A DNA stretch of 64,000 bases from Breznakibacter xylanolyticus. Its GTDB lineage: Bacteria > Bacteroidota > Bacteroidia > Bacteroidales > Marinilabiliaceae. Location of the stretch: contig NZ_QKZK01000001.1 in NCBI RefSeq assembly GCF_003254275.1, forward strand, positions 41,364 through 105,363, read 5' to 3'. The translations under genes and the position numbers were made by a program. The notes below the pieces were generated by a model, which ran no database searches, was not told the origin of the DNA, and saw only the letters and a program-made list of their open reading frames with translations. Shown in pieces: positions 37,809 to 47,343 of this stretch. Numbering within the stretch: position 1 is the stretch's first letter; every line of letters begins with the position of its first letter.

Positions 37809-39596
37809 ATGAATAACATTCGCAATTTTTGCATCATTGCACATATCGATCACGGGAAAAGTACGTTGGCCGATCGCTTGCTGGAATATACCAAAACGTT
37901 AGAAGGCAAGGCATTGACCGAACAGACGCTCGACAACATGGATTTAGAGCGTGAGCGAGGCATCACCATTAAGAGCCACGCCATTCAAATGAATTATGAA
38001 AAGAATGGGCAAAAGTATACGCTCAACCTGATTGACACCCCGGGACACGTCGATTTTTCGTATGAGGTGTCGCGATCCATCGCTGCTTGTGAAGGTGCTT
38101 TGCTGATTGTGGATGCCACTCAGGGCATTCAGGCGCAAACGATTTCCAATCTTTATCAAGCCATCAATCATGATTTGCACATCATTCCCATTCTCAACAA
38201 AATGGATTTGCCCAACGCCATGCCTGAAGAAGTGGAAGATCAAATCATCGAATTGGTGGGATGTGACCGGTCTGAGATCATTCATGCCAGTGGTAAAACA
38301 GGCTTGGGTGTTTACGATATTTTGGATGCCATTATTGAGCGCGTTCCTGCGCCTAAAGGTGACGGAAATGCACCTTTGCAGTGTTTGATTTTTGACTCTG
38401 TATTTAACTCGTTTCGTGGCATTATAGCCTATTTTAAAGTGGTGAACGGCTCCATTTCGAAGGGCGATTTGGTAAAGTTTGTGGCCACCGGGAAAGAGTA
38501 TTATGCTGATGAAGTCGGGGTGTTGCGTCTCGATTTGCAGCCATGCGAGAAGTTAGGCGCCGGCAACGTGGGATATATTATTTCGGGCATAAAGACCAGT
38601 AAAGAGGTGAAGGTGGGTGATACCATCACGCATGTCAAAAATCCGTGCAGTAAGGCCATTGAGGGGTTTGAAGAGGTAAAGCCCATGGTATTTGCCGGTG
38701 TTTATCCCATTGATGCTGAAGACTACGAAGATTTACGCGCGTCCATTGAGAAGCTGCAATTAAATGATGCTTCGTTAACATTTCAGCCCGAGTCGTCGGC
38801 TGCGTTGGGTTTTGGATTTCGTTGCGGCTTTTTGGGGTTGTTACACATGGAGATCATTCAGGAGCGTCTCGATCGCGAGTTCGATATGAATGTGATCACC
38901 ACTGTGCCAAACGTGCCCTATAAAGCATATACTAAAAAGGATGAATTGGTTGAAGTACACATGCCGTCGATGTTGCCCGAGGCCACATTGCTCGACCACG
39001 TGGAAGAACCTTATATTCGTGCACAAGTCATCACCAAAACCGAATATATCGGCTCCATCATGACCCTTTGTCTGGGTAAACGGGGTGAACTTATCAAGCA
39101 AAATTATCTGATGGGTGATCGGGTGGAGATTGAATACGACATGCCGCTGGCTGAAATTGTATTCGACTTTTACGATAAACTCAAAAGTATTTCGCGTGGA
39201 TACGCTTCGTTCGATTATTACCCCATTGGTTATCGAACCTCAAAGTTGGCTAAACTCGATATCCTGTTGAATAGCGAGCCGGTGGATGCGCTTTCTACGT
39301 TGACACACGTTGACAATGCCCAGACTTTTGGTCGTAAGATGTGTGAGAAGCTCCAGGAGCTCATTCCGCGTCAACAGTTTGATATTGCCATACAGGCAGC
39401 CATTGGGGCGAAAATTGTTGCTCGTGAAACCATTAAAGCCTTGCGTAAGGATGTGACGGCCAAGTGTTACGGTGGTGATATTTCGCGTAAGCGTAAGTTG
39501 CTCGAGAAACAGAAAAAGGGTAAGAAAAAGATGAAACAGATTGGGAATGTTGAGGTTCCTCAAAAGGCCTTTCTGGCTGTGTTGAAACTCGATTAA
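37809..39596 (+). CDS. lepA: Elongation factor 4 (LepA)
   Basis: A ribosome-bound translational GTPase that acts on stalled or back-translocated ribosomes. The 595 residues show P-loop AHIDHGKST near the N-terminus, [15 protein letters not shown], then domain II, the EF-G-like domains and the LepA-specific C-terminal domain rich in lysine ([17 protein letters not shown]). Full length, no oddities. A symmetrical hairpin follows 20 bp downstream. Confidence 0.97.
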   Translation: MNNIRNFCIIAHIDHGKSTLADRLLEYTKTLEGKALTEQTLDNMDLERERGITIKSHAIQMNYEKNGQKYTLNLIDTPGHVDFSYEVSRSIAACEGALLIVDATQGIQAQTISNLYQAINHDLHIIPILNKMDLPNAMPEEVEDQIIELVGCDRSEIIHASGKTGLGVYDILDAIIERVPAPKGDGNAPLQCLIFDSVFNSFRGIIAYFKVVNGSISKGDLVKFVATGKEYYADEVGVLRLDLQPCEKLGAGNVGYIISGIKTSKEVKVGDTITHVKNPCSKAIEGFEEVKPMVFAGVYPIDAEDYEDLRASIEKLQLNDASLTFQPESSAALGFGFRCGFLGLLHMEIIQERLDREFDMNVITTVPNVPYKAYTKKDELVEVHMPSMLPEATLLDHVEEPYIRAQVITKTEYIGSIMTLCLGKRGELIKQNYLMGDRVEIEYDMPLAEIVFDFYDKLKSISRGYASFDYYPIGYRTSKLAKLDILLNSEPVDALSTLTHVDNAQTFGRKMCEKLQELIPRQQFDIAIQAAIGAKIVARETIKALRKDVTAKCYGGDISRKRKLLEKQKKGKKKMKQIGNVEVPQKAFLAVLKLD

Positions 39597-39617
39597 GTCT
39601 CTTGTCGATATAACCAA

Positions 39618-39657
39618 ATAAGCCCCAATTAAATCGAACGATTTAATTGGGGCTTAT
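39618..39657. terminator. Bidirectional hairpin between lepA and the response regulator
   Basis: ATAAGCCCCAATTAAATCG and its exact complement form a 19-bp stem with almost no loop, between convergent genes. Confidence 0.75.
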
Positions 39658-39699
39658 GAATTTTATAAAAACTCCTGAAAGAAGCCTCTGGTCAGGCAA

Positions 39700-40383
39700 T
39701 TACATAACCAGTTTGTATCCTTTGCCGTGAACGTTAATGATTTCGATGGACGACTCTTCGCGCAAGTGTTTACGTAGTTTGGTGATGTACACGTCCATGC
39801 TTCTGGCGTTGAAATAGTTATCGTCGACCCAAATGGTTTTGAGGGCGAAATTACGTTCCAGAACTTTGTTGGCGTTGTTGCACAACAGTTTCAGCAATTC
39901 CGATTCTTTGGTGGTTAGCTTAATCACACTTTCACCGTCAATGAGTTGCTGTTTTTGGGTGTCGAATTTGAATTTGCCCAATTGGAACACATCCTGTCCT
40001 GAGACGCCGCCTTTGGTGCGACGCAAGATGGCTTCGATGCGGAACAGCAATTCTTCCATGCTGAAAGGCTTGGTGATGTAATCGTCGGCGCCGATTTTAA
40101 AGCCTTGGAATACATCTTCTTTCATCGACTTGGCCGTGAGGAAAATGATGGGTATCTCGGCATTAATCATGCGGATTTCTTTTGCCAGAGTGAAGCCGTC
40201 TTTTTTTGGCATCATCACGTCAAAAATGCACAAATCGTACTTTTTGTCGGTGAATGCCTGGTATCCGGCTTCGCCATCGGGGAGTAAATCAGTGTCAAAA
40301 CCTTTTGCAATCAGGTATTCGCGTAAAAGCATACCCAGGTTTTCATCGTCTTCGGTCAGGAGTATTTTAAATTCTTTTTCCAT
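39700..40383 (-). CDS. OmpR-family response regulator
   Basis: 227 residues: a receiver domain (about 1-120) with TEDDE, phospho-acceptor Asp in CIFDVMMPKKDG and Lys in YITKPFSMEE, then a winged-helix DNA-binding domain (LTTKESELLKLLCNNANK, YITKLRKHLRE). It looks like the RprY type of Bacteroidia regulator. Its start overlaps the end of the kinase gene by 28 bp, so the two are translationally coupled and form one two-component system. Its targets cannot be told from sequence. Confidence 0.95.
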   Translation of the reverse strand: MEKEFKILLTEDDENLGMLLREYLIAKGFDTDLLPDGEAGYQAFTDKKYDLCIFDVMMPKKDGFTLAKEIRMINAEIPIIFLTAKSMKEDVFQGFKIGADDYITKPFSMEELLFRIEAILRRTKGGVSGQDVFQLGKFKFDTQKQQLIDGESVIKLTTKESELLKLLCNNANKVLERNFALKTIWVDDNYFNARSMDVYITKLRKHLREESSIEIINVHGKGYKLVM

Positions 40384-41930
40384 TCTTTTGAGTTTTTAAG
40401 CGGAATAAATATCTCAAATTTAGTGCCTGCGTTCATTTCACTTTCCACAGTGATGGTGCCGCCGTGGTCTTCAATAATTTTTTTCACGTAAGCCAGTCCC
40501 AGCCCAAAACCTTTGACGTTGTGGACGTTTCCGGTGGGGACTCGGTAAAATTTCTCGAAAATCTTTTTCACGTGTTCCTTCGAGATGCCAATGCCGTTGT
40601 CCGAAATGGCAATGACGAGCCCGTTGGCCCGGTTCCAGGTTTTCACGCGAATGATGGGCGCCCCGTTGCGGTATTTGACGGCATTGTCCAGGAGGTTGTA
40701 GATGACGTTGGTAAAGTGCACCTCGTCGACATACACACTGCTGTTACGGGCTTCGAGTTTTTCAACGATGCGACCCTCGATGTTTTCTACCTTGATGCGG
40801 AAGTTGTTGGTCACATGACTAATCAATTCGTTGATGTCCATCAGTTTGACTTTCAACCCTGCTTTTCCTTTTTCAAAGATAGCCATTTGCAGGACTTTTT
40901 CAACCTGATAACTCAATCTTTTGCTTTCATCGTGAATAACTCCCGAAATATGTTCGAGCGTACGGGGTGTTTTACTCACGCTGCTGTCTTTGAGCATTTG
41001 CGAAGCCAGCGAAATGGTCGAGATAGGGGTTTTAAATTCGTGGGTCATGTTGTTGATGAAATCGTTTTTGATTTCATCAAGTTTTCGCTGGCGGATGATG
41101 ACCACCAGGGTATAGAACGAGAGCAGCACCATGATAATGGTCAGCCCCACGGTAGGGATTACCAGCTCGAGTGATTCGGCCAGGTGGTTGGGGCGTGATT
41201 CGAAGTACAGCTGTATGTGGTTGACGTTGCGGTGAATGTCGTTGGGAAACAAGAAGCGTTGGTAAATGCCTTTGTTGATGTTGGCATCGTACCCGATGGT
41301 TGACATCACCAATTCGTTTTTGTTGTTGTAAATGCCGAACTGAAAATTTTGTGAAATGCCTCGCTCATCAAATGCCTTCATCAGCCAGGCATCCATTTTT
41401 TCGCGGTCAATGCGCTGTTGGATGGGCAAATCGGGAAAAAGGGCTTTCCACAAGTCCTCGCTTTTCTCATTGATACGCGATTTGATTTCGCTTTGGATTG
41501 ATGCCATGGCACTGGCCAGGGGGTCGAATCGACCGGCTGAAGCGAAAAGAGGATTGGTTTTGATGCTGAATACCAACGAGTCGTTGGTGTAGGCGTACAT
41601 CTTTGTGTTGATATTTGAGCCGCTGAAGCTCATGTCGAACGAAATGTTGATGTTGCCTGAATTGGCCGATTGGCCGAAATATTTGTTTTCGCGTCGGTAT
41701 TGCGAAGGGAGTGTGCCAATGGGGTCGACCGACAATTGGGAGCGCAGCATGGACGACTCCTCTTTTTCGAGCCAAATGATGACCTGCTCCATGCTTTGAA
41801 TCACTAAGCGGTCAAATTGTTCTTCTTTCAGTTTGGATGCGTTGATAATCCAAAGTGATTGAACATATATCAACCCGATGAGGGTGATAGTGACAATGAT
41901 AGTCAGGATAAGAATGAAGCGTTTACTCAT
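40356..41930 (-). CDS. Sensor histidine kinase
   Basis: 524 residues: a membrane helix near residues 5-28, a periplasmic domain of about 220 residues, a second helix at about 255-278, then HisKA with phospho-acceptor His in NMTHEFKTPIST (about residue 300). HATPase_c follows with the N box (YNLLDNAVKY), SDNGIGI and GFGLGLAY. The periplasmic part has no domain I recognise. It resembles RprX-type kinases and overlaps its response regulator. A -7 box lies 5 bp before the ATG, so the transcript may be leaderless. Confidence 0.94.
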   Translation of the reverse strand: MSKRFILILTIIVTITLIGLIYVQSLWIINASKLKEEQFDRLVIQSMEQVIIWLEKEESSMLRSQLSVDPIGTLPSQYRRENKYFGQSANSGNINISFDMSFSGSNINTKMYAYTNDSLVFSIKTNPLFASAGRFDPLASAMASIQSEIKSRINEKSEDLWKALFPDLPIQQRIDREKMDAWLMKAFDERGISQNFQFGIYNNKNELVMSTIGYDANINKGIYQRFLFPNDIHRNVNHIQLYFESRPNHLAESLELVIPTVGLTIIMVLLSFYTLVVIIRQRKLDEIKNDFINNMTHEFKTPISTISLASQMLKDSSVSKTPRTLEHISGVIHDESKRLSYQVEKVLQMAIFEKGKAGLKVKLMDINELISHVTNNFRIKVENIEGRIVEKLEARNSSVYVDEVHFTNVIYNLLDNAVKYRNGAPIIRVKTWNRANGLVIAISDNGIGISKEHVKKIFEKFYRVPTGNVHNVKGFGLGLAYVKKIIEDHGGTITVESEMNAGTKFEIFIPLKNSKEWKKNLKYS

Positions 41931-41934
41931 ATTA

Positions 41935-41942
41935 CAAATTTA
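41935..41942 (-). promoter_or_regulatory. -7 element of the kinase-regulator pair
   Basis: On the minus strand TAAATTTG, a perfect TAnnTTTG, ends 5 bp before the ATG at 41930. The best -33 candidate (TTG, 41969-41967) is a few bp too far. Confidence 0.5.
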
Positions 41943-42005
41943 ACTGACTATCGTATAGAAAGTTTACAATTAACATTAATTAATTGTTGCAGTAGATGGC
42001 AGCGA

Positions 42006-42749
42006 TTACTTGTTGGTAACGGCTTCGGTGCAATGCTCCAGAGCCATTTGTGCCGATTTTTGCTGGGCTTCTTTTTTTGAAGGTGCCTGACCTTCGCCCA
42101 TGAGTTGTTCGTTAATGTAAACTTTTGAATGGAAGTAGTTTTGGAAGTTGGGGCAGTCCTGTATTTCTTCCGTTTTAAATTCAATGACTTGTCGATGTTT
42201 GTGACCCCATTCGATGAGCATTGATTTGTAGTTGGAGTCGTTCACGGCAACTTCTTCGAAGTTGATGAACTGTCCAGTGATTCGTTTGAGGATGAAACGC
42301 CGTGCATTGGCAAATCCTTTGTCGAGGTAAACAGCCCCGATAAGGGCTTCCACAGCATCGCCCACCACGTGGGTTTGCGACAAGTCCAGTTGTGCCTGCG
42401 AACGGATGAATTGTTCAAGTTGCATTTTGTTTCCCACCTGGTTGAGCAGGTTGCGGTTGACGATTCGGGCGCGCATCTTAGTCAATGCCCCTTCGTCTTT
42501 TTCGGGAAATCGGTGAAAGAGTTCTGAGGCCACCACAGCCCCCAGGATGGCATCGCCGAGAAATTCCAGTCGCTCGTTACTAACGATTTCCCCTTTATTG
42601 CCTTTGCGCTGAACCGACTTATGTATGAATGCTTTGTGGTAAAGGCGGATGTTGGAAGGGTAAAATCCGGTGAGGTGGCGCATAGAAAAAAAGAACTTTC
42701 TTCCCTTACGGGAAAAAAGTTCTTTCCATGTTGTGAAGTGAAAAATCAC
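42006..42749 (-). CDS. rnc: Ribonuclease III
   Basis: Cleaves double-stranded RNA in rRNA and mRNA maturation. The 247 residues have the signature NERLEFLGDAILGAVV (about 58-73), the magnesium-site carboxylates including the late DAVEALIGAVYLD, and a C-terminal dsRNA-binding domain (NYFHSKVYINEQL, APSKKEAQQKSAQMAL). It starts with GTG 4 bp after the fabF stop. The residues before Met23 resemble the N-termini I recall for Bacteroidia homologues, so I keep this start. A 16-bp hairpin with a T tract lies within codons 8-22. Confidence 0.93.
   Translation of the reverse strand: MIFHFTTWKELFSRKGRKFFFSMRHLTGFYPSNIRLYHKAFIHKSVQRKGNKGEIVSNERLEFLGDAILGAVVASELFHRFPEKDEGALTKMRARIVNRNLLNQVGNKMQLEQFIRSQAQLDLSQTHVVGDAVEALIGAVYLDKGFANARRFILKRITGQFINFEEVAVNDSNYKSMLIEWGHKHRQVIEFKTEEIQDCPNFQNYFHSKVYINEQLMGEGQAPSKKEAQQKSAQMALEHCTEAVTNK
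42686..42725 (-). terminator. Terminator-like hairpin inside the start of rnc
   Basis: Read on the minus strand, AAAGAACTTTTTTCCC pairs over all 16 positions (one G-T) with GGGAAGAAAGTTCTTT across a GTAA loop, and four more T follow. It lies 29 bp past the fabF stop. It has the form of an intrinsic terminator or attenuator, or of an RNase III processing site. Confidence 0.65.
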
Positions 42750-42753
42750 AATT

Positions 42754-44004
42754 TCAATTCATTTTTTTGAAGACAACAGAGGCGTTGTGACCGCCAAAAC
42801 CGAATGTGTTTGAAAGAGCCACGTTAACATCGCGTTTTTGAGCTTTGTTAAGAGTCAAATTCAGTTTGGGATCGATTTCAGGATCCAACTCAAAGTTGTT
42901 GATTGTTGGAGGAATGATGCCATTTTGAATGGCCAGGATACAAGCAATGGCTTCAACCGCACCGGTGGCGCCCAGCAAGTGACCGGTCATCGATTTGGTG
43001 GAGCTGATGTTCATCTTGTAAGCTTGTTCGCCAAACAATTTTTGGATGGCTTTTAATTCGGCAACATCACCCAGCGGGGTCGAAGTGCCGTGAACATTAA
43101 CGTAGTCCACTGCTTCGACAGGTGTATTGTTGTCCTGCAGAGCACTTTTCATCACATTGGCAGCTCCCAATCCTTCGGGGTGAGGAGCGGTGAGATGATA
43201 AGCATCTGCGCTCATGCCGGCACCAATCATTTCACAATAGATTTTAGCGCCACGCTTCACGGCATGTTCGTATTCTTCGAGGATGATGGCCGCACCGCCT
43301 TCGCCAATGACAAATCCGTCACGGTCTTTGTCGAATGGACGAGAAGCCGTTTGTGGGTCATCATTGCGGGTTGAAAGAGCTTGGAGGGCATTGAAACCAC
43401 CCACCCCGGCTTCATTCACGCCTGCTTCAGAACCTCCGGTGATAAAGATGTTGGCTTTACCCAAGCGAATGAGGTTGTAGGCATCGGCAATGGCATTGGT
43501 AGAAGAGGCACATGCCGAAACGACCCCGAAGTTGGGTCCTCTGAATCCATATTTTATGGAGATATGCCCGGGGGCGATATCTGCGATCATTTTTGGAATA
43601 AAGAAAGGACTGAAGCGTGGAATTGCACCACCATTGACATAGCCTTTAACTTCTTCCTGAAAAGTCTGCAATCCACCAATTCCGGCTCCCCAAATCACAC
43701 CGGCCATGTCCTGGTCGATGGTTTCGAGGTTAAGGCCCGAATCTTGAATTGCCTGCTCAGCCGCGATCATCGCGAACTGAGCAAACAAGTCTAATTTTTT
43801 AACCTCCTTCCGGTCAAAAAAGTCGGTAGGATTATAGTTCTTGACTTCGCAAGCAAACTTTGTCTTAAAGTTGGTGGCGTCAAAACGAGTGATCGGCGCT
43901 GCACCACTCACACCATTAACCAGGTTATTCCATAGTTCATCTACAGAACCACCAAGGGGCGTAATGGCACCCAGCCCCGTTACAACGACTCTTTTTAACT
44001 CCAT
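42754..44004 (-). CDS. fabF: 3-oxoacyl-ACP synthase II
   Basis: Elongates fatty acids by condensing acyl-ACP with malonyl-ACP. The 416 residues have the catalytic triad: Cys in SACASSTNAI (about 163), His in NVHGTSTPLGD (about 303) and His in TGHLLGATGAVE (about 340). It lies 29 bp after acpP, and rnc starts 4 bp after it, so the order is acpP-fabF-rnc, a common bacterial arrangement. Confidence 0.97.
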   Translation of the reverse strand: MELKRVVVTGLGAITPLGGSVDELWNNLVNGVSGAAPITRFDATNFKTKFACEVKNYNPTDFFDRKEVKKLDLFAQFAMIAAEQAIQDSGLNLETIDQDMAGVIWGAGIGGLQTFQEEVKGYVNGGAIPRFSPFFIPKMIADIAPGHISIKYGFRGPNFGVVSACASSTNAIADAYNLIRLGKANIFITGGSEAGVNEAGVGGFNALQALSTRNDDPQTASRPFDKDRDGFVIGEGGAAIILEEYEHAVKRGAKIYCEMIGAGMSADAYHLTAPHPEGLGAANVMKSALQDNNTPVEAVDYVNVHGTSTPLGDVAELKAIQKLFGEQAYKMNISSTKSMTGHLLGATGAVEAIACILAIQNGIIPPTINNFELDPEIDPKLNLTLNKAQKRDVNVALSNTFGFGGHNASVVFKKMN

Positions 44005-44033
44005 AACTACGATTAAATTCCTACTCTTTTTTG

Positions 44034-44270
44034 TTACTTGGCGTTTTCAGTGATGTAGTTGATTGCATCGCCTACTGTGCCGATTTTTTCAGCCTGATCG
44101 TCGGGAATTGCAATGTTGAACTCTTTTTCGAATTCCATGATCAGTTCTACTGTGTCAAGAGAGTCAGCACCCAAATCGTTGGTGAAGCTTGCTTGTGGTG
44201 TTACTTCGTTTTCGTCAACTCCTAATTTGTCAACGATAATTGCTTTTACTCTTGATGCAACGTCTGACAT
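44034..44270 (-). CDS. acpP: Acyl carrier protein
   Basis: Carries growing acyl chains on a phosphopantetheine arm. The 78-residue acidic helical protein has the attachment Ser in [16 protein letters not shown] (about residue 38). First gene of acpP-fabF-rnc. A near-consensus -7 (TTTCTTTG on the minus strand, about 44320-44327) lies 50 bp upstream. Confidence 0.97.
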   Translation of the reverse strand: MSDVASRVKAIIVDKLGVDENEVTPQASFTNDLGADSLDTVELIMEFEKEFNIAIPDDQAEKIGTVGDAINYITENAK

Positions 44271-44391
44271 AGCTTTACTTTTTAAATTAATACTAATATG
44301 AATGTTTTAAATAACCCTGCAAAGAAAATAAATTTAGCCTGAAAAAATCAAGCAAAGGGATAAAGAAATTACGTCGAAGCCTTTTTTTTTC

Positions 44392-44399
44392 TAACTTTG
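44392..44399 (+). promoter_or_regulatory. Promoter of purN
   Basis: TAACTTTG, a perfect TAnnTTTG, 30 bp before the start codon, preceded by a T tract. Confidence 0.6.
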
Positions 44400-44429
44400 G
44401 GCTCCTAAAATATTGATAGTTATCATTAT

Positions 44430-45008
44430 ATGCTGACATCTAAAAAGATAGTGATCTTTGCATCCGGCTCCGGAACCAATGCCGAAAACCTGGTTCGTTT
44501 TTTTGAAGGGCGCGAAGATGTGAAGGTTGCCTGCATTATGAGCAATAATCCCAATGCTTATGTGCTTCAAAGGGCTCATCAACTGGGCGTTCCCAGTCGT
44601 GTCTTTAACCGGCAGGAATTTTCAGGATCTGATGTGGTTTTGAATCATTTGAAGGAACTATCGGTCGATTTAATTGTGTTGGCCGGATTTTTATGGTTGG
44701 TGCCGCCTGCCATTGTGGCAGCTTACCCCAAGCGCATTCTCAATATCCATCCTGCATTGTTGCCCAAGTATGGTGGCAAGGGCATGTATGGCGATCGGGT
44801 GCACGAGGCGGTGGTGGCCAATTGTGATGCTGAAACGGGTATTACCATCCATTATGTGGATGACCATTACGATGAGGGCGATGTGGTGTTTCAGGCACGG
44901 TGTTCGGTCATGCCGGGCGATGATGCCGCAGCTGTGGCTCATAAGATACATCAGTTGGAGTATGCGCATTTCCCGGTGGTGGTAGATGCCGTTTTGAAGC
45001 AGGTTTAA
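44430..45008 (+). CDS. purN: Phosphoribosylglycinamide formyltransferase
   Basis: Formylates GAR in purine synthesis using 10-formyl-THF. The 192 residues contain FASGSGTNAENLV, the catalytic Asn/His in NIHPALLPKYGG (about residue 105) and the Asp in HYVDDHYDEGDVVFQ. Full length, monocistronic, with its own promoter and terminator. Confidence 0.96.
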   Translation: MLTSKKIVIFASGSGTNAENLVRFFEGREDVKVACIMSNNPNAYVLQRAHQLGVPSRVFNRQEFSGSDVVLNHLKELSVDLIVLAGFLWLVPPAIVAAYPKRILNIHPALLPKYGGKGMYGDRVHEAVVANCDAETGITIHYVDDHYDEGDVVFQARCSVMPGDDAAAVAHKIHQLEYAHFPVVVDAVLKQV

Positions 45009-45030
45009 GAGATGAATGTGAGTATATAAA

Positions 45031-45071
45031 TCAAGCCCGTTCGGTAATTCCGAACGGGCTTGAGCTTTTTT
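45031..45071 (+). terminator. Terminator of purN
   Basis: TCAAGCCCGTTCGG pairs perfectly with its complement around 5 nt; GCTTTTTT follows. It may also serve the convergent M23 gene. Confidence 0.85.
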
Positions 45072-45093
45072 GTGTGTTGAAGTTGCTGATTAT

Positions 45094-46374
45094 TTATTGA
45101 AGCAATTTGCGATGAGTTTTGATGCTGATGGTGTCGAGTTGGTTTTTGAGGGGGCTTATCCACTTGAGGTATTCGTCCATTTTATCACTTTTGATGGGAT
45201 CGACCGGGGGCGATTCCAGTTTGAGCGGATCGATGGGTTTGTTGTTTTGGAATACACGAAAATCGAGGTGAGGTCCGGATGCCAGCCCTGTTTTGCCTAC
45301 ATAGCCAATGAGTTGACCTTGTTGCACATGCTGCCCGGTAGTGAGTCCTTTGGCAAAGCCTGAGAGGTGCATGTAAACAGTGGTGTAGACGCTGTTGTGT
45401 TTAATTTTGAGGTAGTTGCCGCCTCCCTTGGGATCCCATCCTTTGGTGATTACATGGCCATCGCCGATGGAGTGAACCGGCGTGCCAGTGGGTGCGGCAT
45501 AGTCGATGCCGTGGTGAGGGCGTCGAATTTTCAGGATTGGGTGCAGTCGGCTGTGAGAGAAGTGGCTGCTGATGCGTGCAAATTGCAGGGGTGCTTTTAA
45601 AAATGCTTTTCGAAGACTCTGCCCCTTTTCGTCGAAGAAATTCCAAGTACTGTCTTCTTCAAAAGCGAAGGCGTACATCGCTCGCTTTTTGTGTGAGAAA
45701 AGCGCAGCGTGAATATTTCCGATGCCAATGGATTCGTTTTCTACAAAATCTTCTTGGTAAATCACTTTAAAGAAGTCGCCCTTTTCGATGCCGAAGAAAT
45801 CGACAGTCCAGGCATAAATCTCGCTCAGTGAGACGGCCAACATGGGCGGCAGATTATTTTCCTGGATGGTTTTCCACATTGATGATTGTATCTGCCCTGA
45901 GGCTTGTTTGTCGATGCGTGTCACCGTTTTGGCAACACGTGCCGGGATGATGGTATCTGTCCCGATTTCGACGGTGAGGTAATTGATTTTGTCTATTTCA
46001 TAAACGAATCGATTGCGGTAACGGGTCGAGTCCTTGGGAGACATAAACACGTATTTGTTACCCACCCTCATTCTACGGAAATCGAAATGGGGCTGAGCTC
46101 GACGAAAAACTTTGTCGATGGTGATTAAATCGACGCCTTGTGCAAGGAGTATGTCGGAGAGAAATTGTCCGTTGCGAACGGTACCTTGATTTATTACAAA
46201 TGAATCGCGTGGAACACCATACAGTAATTCAGGTTTGGGAATTGGTGCTTCTTTTATTGCGACAGCGACTTCTTGTGGGGGGAGCAGTGTATAATAGATA
46301 TATGATGCAATGCCAGCTATAATGGTAATGAAAAGGATTATTGAGATATAAATGGTTTTTCGTTTGAAAGTCAT
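45094..46374 (-). CDS. M23 family peptidase, LytM-type
   Basis: 426 residues: a membrane anchor (about 6-32), a periplasmic helical and beta region, then a LytM/M23 domain near the C-terminus (about 310-400). The family cuts peptidoglycan cross-links. The first zinc pair is present in HHGIDYAAPTGTP. The last motif is GPHLDFRV, whereas typical members have GPHLHxE, so the usual third zinc His is Asp. This may retain zinc binding or mark a non-catalytic regulator. The frame is open up to 46467, but the ATG at 46374 puts the basic KRK and the membrane helix at the N-terminus. Confidence 0.9.
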   Translation of the reverse strand: MTFKRKTIYISIILFITIIAGIASYIYYTLLPPQEVAVAIKEAPIPKPELLYGVPRDSFVINQGTVRNGQFLSDILLAQGVDLITIDKVFRRAQPHFDFRRMRVGNKYVFMSPKDSTRYRNRFVYEIDKINYLTVEIGTDTIIPARVAKTVTRIDKQASGQIQSSMWKTIQENNLPPMLAVSLSEIYAWTVDFFGIEKGDFFKVIYQEDFVENESIGIGNIHAALFSHKKRAMYAFAFEEDSTWNFFDEKGQSLRKAFLKAPLQFARISSHFSHSRLHPILKIRRPHHGIDYAAPTGTPVHSIGDGHVITKGWDPKGGGNYLKIKHNSVYTTVYMHLSGFAKGLTTGQHVQQGQLIGYVGKTGLASGPHLDFRVFQNNKPIDPLKLESPPVDPIKSDKMDEYLKWISPLKNQLDTISIKTHRKLLQ

Positions 46375-46644
46375 GTAGAAGATTTTTTGATGAAACGAGA
46401 AGTGGGATAGGCGAAACGCCCGATTTTGATGATGCAATTTAGAAAAAGTATGGTTGTTGACAGACATTCTTTGTGAAATAATGTGAAGAGGAACAAGGGA
46501 TCGGAGAGGAGGGAATCATGCGATTCGTCAGTTGTCTCTTGTTGTCAGTTGCTTGTCTGCGGGGCTGCTATTTTCATTGAAAATATAAAATGATTTGAAT
46601 AAAGAGTTAAAAAATTCAAATGGTCGAAACATATTCGCAAAATA

Positions 46645-46677
46645 GAACGTTCAACTCAGAAGTTCAAATTATTTTTG
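46645..46677 (+). promoter_or_regulatory. tetR promoter with overlapping operator-like repeat
   Basis: TATTTTTG at 46670-46677 is a perfect -7 box and ends 5 bp before the ATG. Upstream, GAACGTTC (46645-46652) and GAAGTTC (46659-46665) lie 14 bp apart over the -33 region, as expected for a TetR operator. This suggests self-repression and a leaderless or nearly leaderless mRNA. Confidence 0.6.
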
Positions 46678-46681
46678 CACC

Positions 46682-47251
46682 ATGTCAGAACAACAATATA
46701 TCAAAGATCAATTGATCGAAGTGGCGCATCAAACCTTTGTTCGGTATGGTTTTAAAAAAACTACGCTCGACGACATTGCGCAGAAGTTTGGGAAAGGCAA
46801 GACTGCCATTTACTATTATTTCAACAGTCGGGACGAGATTTACCGGGCTGTGTTGGATAAAGAAGTAACCGAAGCCTTGGACATGCTTCGCCAAGCGACA
46901 GACAAAGTGACGGGGGATGTTGAGAAGATTGAAGCTTACGTTGAGGTGCGATTGAAGCTCTCGGGTCACACGCCATTGCTTAATGAAGCTGAACATGAGG
47001 TGAGATTGCAAAACAACGAATGGGTGGACTCGGTACAGAAGCGTTTCTCATCACAAAAGGTGGAGGTGTTGTCGCAAATTCTTGCCCATGGCATCCGGCA
47101 GGGGGTATTTAAAATTGAGGAGCCGGAATTGGCAGCCCTGGCCATCGAAACGGCTTTAAAGGGGTTGGAGCGCGATCGGTTGCCATCGGGCGAGAGCGCG
47201 CTGCGAAGCGAGAAGTTATTAAAGTTGTTGTTTTACGGGCTGTTGCAGTAA
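46682..47251 (+). CDS. TetR family transcriptional regulator
   Basis: 189 residues with an N-terminal helix-turn-helix (FVRYGFKKTTLDDIAQKFGKGKTAIYYYF, here spanning about 17-45) and a variable ligand-binding C-terminal domain. It stands 92 bp upstream of the tolC-hlyD-permease genes on the same strand and very likely controls them. A paired GAAC/GTTC repeat overlaps its own promoter. The effector is unknown. Confidence 0.93.
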   Translation: MSEQQYIKDQLIEVAHQTFVRYGFKKTTLDDIAQKFGKGKTAIYYYFNSRDEIYRAVLDKEVTEALDMLRQATDKVTGDVEKIEAYVEVRLKLSGHTPLLNEAEHEVRLQNNEWVDSVQKRFSSQKVEVLSQILAHGIRQGVFKIEEPELAALAIETALKGLERDRLPSGESALRSEKLLKLLFYGLLQ

Positions 47252-47343
47252 TGAGTCGTGGTAAAGCAAAAATTCCCTGAGTGGCAAATGTGTGGCTTGA
47301 TATAGAAACCTGATAATTGATAACAAACACTAATACATCACAA

